Made by a program: the position numbers and the translations under genes. A DNA stretch of 7,774 bases from Methylococcaceae bacterium NSP1-2 (lineage in GTDB: Bacteria > Pseudomonadota > Gammaproteobacteria > Methylococcales > Methylomonadaceae): contig NQJH01000070.1 in assembly GCA_002256685.1 (NCBI GenBank), positions 1 to 7,774 on the forward strand, written 5' to 3'. A model generated the notes under the pieces. The model was given only the letters and a program-made list of their open reading frames with translations. It had not been told where the DNA came from and did no database searches. This document shows, one piece after another, positions 5,165 through 7,774 of this stretch (positions within the stretch are counted from its first letter, which is position 1; the number at the start of each line of letters is the position of its first letter).

Positions 5165-7774
5165 ATGACTACTACTATCGATACAACGCTAAATGGATTG
5201 CAATCAACTGTTGGAAGTTTCGGAGAAAACGCTACACCAACCTATGGGCAAACTTTCAAAACCGTTAATGCTACGGATACTTTGTTACAGCAGTTCTCTT
5301 TTTGGCTTAATCCAAATGCCGCTGGTACGACCACGTTTAAAGCCTATTTAGGTGAGTGGAATGGAAGTTTTGTTACCAATATACTCTGGTCATCACCTAC
5401 TGCAACCACGCTTGTAGCACAAGGTACACAGGAAGTTGTCATTACTGGTATCAATCAGGTTCTTGATCCCACCAAAACCTATGTCTTTTTTTTCTCAACT
5501 ACAGAAGTTGTTGATGGCGTATCTGATGATGCTAGCTGGGCTGCTACTGGTTCTGATGCCGAATATGCCAATGGCACTATGATTTATTCAAGTAATAGTG
5601 ACTTTGCTACACTCACTAGCTCAACTTGGGGTGGTAGTACTGGAATCGACCTAGAATTCAAAGCAGTATTCAGTGCCCCCCCTGTGGTCATCAGCAACCT
5701 AGATCCATCGTTTACTTTCACAGAGGGAGCGAGTCCAGTTGTTGTAGACAATAACGTTACTTTTACAGGTAATGTGCAAACCATTAGTTTTGCGGTGGCT
5801 GATGCCAATGCAAACGATCAATTTACATTGGGTAGCAGTGCCAATCCTACGGGTTTGAATCAGATTTCGCGGGTCGGCGATACTATTTATTTGGGCGACG
5901 GCACTACTGCTAACTTTATAGGCTCTGTTGATTCTATAGAAAATGGACAAAATGGACACGCCCTAACAATTGTGTTTTCAGCCCCTACCCCTATAGCCAA
6001 TTCTGGTTTTGAATTAGGCACGACTGACTGGACTATCAAGAGCGAGCGATACGGTGACAGTGCAGGCGAGTTGAACCTTGATAATCTAATTATACAATTA
6101 GCAACTAACAGCGATAGTGACAGTATTTATACGGGCGGTACTGGCACGGTTAACGACCAAGAACCTGACCTAGGTGACCCAACGAGCCCCTTTATCTTTA
6201 CTGGTAACATCGTCGCGGGGGCAGGTGCTTCAAACACCGCTGGACTTAATCTCAGCAGTACGGGTTATATTTTGTATACTGATCAAGCTCCTGATACTAA
6301 CTCATTTCAGGCAGACGGATTCGGTTCTATTCAAGGTCCTTACGCTACTAGCTCTGTCATCACCCTCGTGAACGGTGACGCATTGACCTTGGACTTTAAA
6401 GCTATCGGTACTACGGTGGATACGGGAGGTGATGACTACCAAGTATTCGGTTTTCTACGCAAAGTCGATGGCAGTGGAAACTTTGTTTCCACTGCCACCC
6501 CCAGCACCGATTCCAATGCCGATAACGTCATTTTATTTGCGGAACGGGGTGCCGATACGAATGGATATGTCTCTATCATCAAGACTGGACTGGTTGCAGG
6601 CAATTACCGCTTTGAATTCGTAGGCGGTACTTACGATGGATCGGGCGGATTAGGTGTCGGTTCTAATCTTTATATAGATAACATTGTGGTGCATAGCAAC
6701 AAAACACCCGTGGATGGTGCTATAGCGAGTGCTATTTCGCCGCTAGTGACGTATCAGAATACAGGTACTGATTCACTTGTGTCGCGTGTTGTAACGGTTA
6801 CTGCGGAGAATTCTACAGGTACAAGCACTGTCTCAACGACTCTGGATATTACGCAACTCAATAACGCGCCATCATTTACTGCTGGTGCAACGCTGGCTAC
6901 TGTCAATAGCAATTCGAGCAATCCAGCAGGCGCAAGCGTATCAACGTTGCTGGACAGCCATTTTACTGATCCAGATAACGCATACACGCCTACCGACACC
7001 CTCGCGGGTGTCGCCGTTGTTGCTGATAACAGCTCACCCAGTGAAGGTGTATGGCAGTACTCTACTGACGGTGGTAACAATTGGAATGCCGTGGGCAGTG
7101 TATCTGCTAGCAGTGGATTATTACTGTCATCCAGCTCACTGGTACGTTTTCTACCTGCACTCAACTATAGTGGTACACCCGGTGGTCTGTCCGTTCATGC
7201 AGTAGATAGCTCTGGCGGTTTGACATTCACCAGCGGCACAACACACGCCATCTTTAATACCACGACTGATGATCTTATCAGATCACCTGTGTCCAATTTG
7301 GCAGTAACGCTGGATACAGCGGTTACACTTGTGCTTGCACCGCCACCGGTTCTTACCACTCCCTTAACGGTGAACTATACCGACACCGCTGTTGTTGATA
7401 CCTTTGTCACCATAATAGGCACTTTAGAAGCGACTGGTACTACCGACTTAACTTATGGTATTACGGATGGATCAGATAATGGCACTACCGTCACTAAAGC
7501 TAATGCTTATGGCACTTTGGTCGTCACTAAAGCAACCGGTGGTTATACGTTTACACCAAACAGCGCGACTATTGAACCGTTAAAAGCTAATGGGATCGAT
7601 ACCGACAATGCTATTCAAGTGACCGTATCGGATACTTTTTCACAAACTGCCAGCCAAGCTTTTACCGTTACTATTACCCAAAGTGGTAGTACGGAATCCA
7701 CTGGTGACGATAGCCTCTTAGGTACCGCAGGTGTCGATCACTGGGCAGGTCTCGCAGGTAATGACACCTATTCC
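5165..7774 (+). CDS. Large RTX-type multidomain adhesin, N-terminal 870 residues (C-terminus outside window)
   Basis: The frame is open from the ATG at 5165 to the window end. There is no signal peptide, as expected for type I secretion with a C-terminal signal. Residues about 1-170 form a beta-module (YGQTFKTV, FKAYLGEWNGSF) like anchor-type modules of surface and PEP-CTERM proteins. Residues 174-277 look like the first half of a cadherin-like repeat (FTFTEGASPVVVDNNVTFTG, ALTIVF). Residues 279-512 (NSGFELGTTDWT to LYIDNIVV) resemble a carbohydrate-binding jelly roll. Residues 513-569 (VTYQNTGTDSLVSRVVTV, LNNAP) resume the cadherin-like repeat. Residues 570-700 are another such repeat (GVWQYSTDGGNNW 628-640, RFLPALNYSG). 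Residues 726-840 are VCBS-like (YGTL 782, FTPN 796). Two nonapeptides, GTAGVDHWA and GLAGNDTYS (853-870), open an RTX block. The likely role is calcium-dependent adhesion or biofilm formation at the cell surface; the ligand is unknown. Confidence 0.85.
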   Translation, partial: MTTTIDTTLNGLQSTVGSFGENATPTYGQTFKTVNATDTLLQQFSFWLNPNAAGTTTFKAYLGEWNGSFVTNILWSSPTATTLVAQGTQEVVITGINQVLDPTKTYVFFFSTTEVVDGVSDDASWAATGSDAEYANGTMIYSSNSDFATLTSSTWGGSTGIDLEFKAVFSAPPVVISNLDPSFTFTEGASPVVVDNNVTFTGNVQTISFAVADANANDQFTLGSSANPTGLNQISRVGDTIYLGDGTTANFIGSVDSIENGQNGHALTIVFSAPTPIANSGFELGTTDWTIKSERYGDSAGELNLDNLIIQLATNSDSDSIYTGGTGTVNDQEPDLGDPTSPFIFTGNIVAGAGASNTAGLNLSSTGYILYTDQAPDTNSFQADGFGSIQGPYATSSVITLVNGDALTLDFKAIGTTVDTGGDDYQVFGFLRKVDGSGNFVSTATPSTDSNADNVILFAERGADTNGYVSIIKTGLVAGNYRFEFVGGTYDGSGGLGVGSNLYIDNIVVHSNKTPVDGAIASAISPLVTYQNTGTDSLVSRVVTVTAENSTGTSTVSTTLDITQLNNAPSFTAGATLATVNSNSSNPAGASVSTLLDSHFTDPDNAYTPTDTLAGVAVVADNSSPSEGVWQYSTDGGNNWNAVGSVSASSGLLLSSSSLVRFLPALNYSGTPGGLSVHAVDSSGGLTFTSGTTHAIFNTTTDDLIRSPVSNLAVTLDTAVTLVLAPPPVLTTPLTVNYTDTAVVDTFVTIIGTLEATGTTDLTYGITDGSDNGTTVTKANAYGTLVVTKATGGYTFTPNSATIEPLKANGIDTDNAIQVTVSDTFSQTASQAFTVTITQSGSTESTGDDSLLGTAGVDHWAGLAGNDTYS

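Noticed and set aside
6754..7164. 136-codon reverse-strand frame inside the adhesin gene
   Set aside because: It lies fully within a well-supported coding frame, lacks a ribosome site, and arises from the Thr/Ser/Gly-rich codon pattern of the plus-strand gene.

Overview
The window looks like a chromosomal segment of a moderately AT-rich Gram-negative bacterium, most likely a gammaproteobacterium. The grounds are the DUF2157/DUF4401 membrane-protein pair, the REP-like palindromic repeats, Shine-Dalgarno sites of the AGGA/GGAG type, and a large RTX-type surface protein without an N-terminal signal peptide. The genus cannot be fixed from the sequence; sulfur-oxidising or methanotrophic lineages such as Thiotrichales or Methylococcales would fit the style of the genes and repeats, but this is a low-confidence guess.

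Left part (1-2070, minus strand): two overlapping genes for polytopic inner-membrane proteins, DUF2157 (944-1921) followed by DUF4401 (947 down to 1, running off the window edge), joined by an ATGA stop/start overlap. Between them and the next gene upstream lie a 46-bp REP-like inverted repeat (1968-2013) and three 9-bp TTTCGT-type units (2023-2049).

Middle part (2069-4252): a spermidine-synthase-like Rossmann protein on the minus strand (2069-2887) and a membrane protein with an N-terminal PDC/Cache-like sensor domain on the plus strand (3015-3995) diverge from a 127-bp intergenic region with a TATAAT box for the minus gene. The sensor gene converges on a 51-residue hydrophobic protein (4055-4210, minus), with a GC-rich hairpin between them.

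Right part (4253-7774): about 0.9 kb of mostly AT-rich noncoding DNA with several hairpins, a second TGTAG...CTACA element and an 18-bp perfect palindrome. It ends in a repeat-rich, potentially structured leader (5050-5106) just before a very large open frame (5165 to beyond 7774, at least 870 residues). That protein has an anchor-type beta-module, a cadherin-like repeat that appears to be split by an inserted jelly-roll-like module, a further cadherin-like repeat, a VCBS-like repeat and, at the window edge, the first RTX nonapeptides. It reads as a type I-secreted adhesin or biofilm protein, cut by the window before its C-terminal secretion signal.

The genes do not form one pathway. The DUF2157/DUF4401 pair is an operon; the others are single transcription units by orientation and spacing. 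The most interesting points are the apparent domain-in-domain insertion in the adhesin, its unusual upstream region, and the sensor protein with no recognisable output domain.
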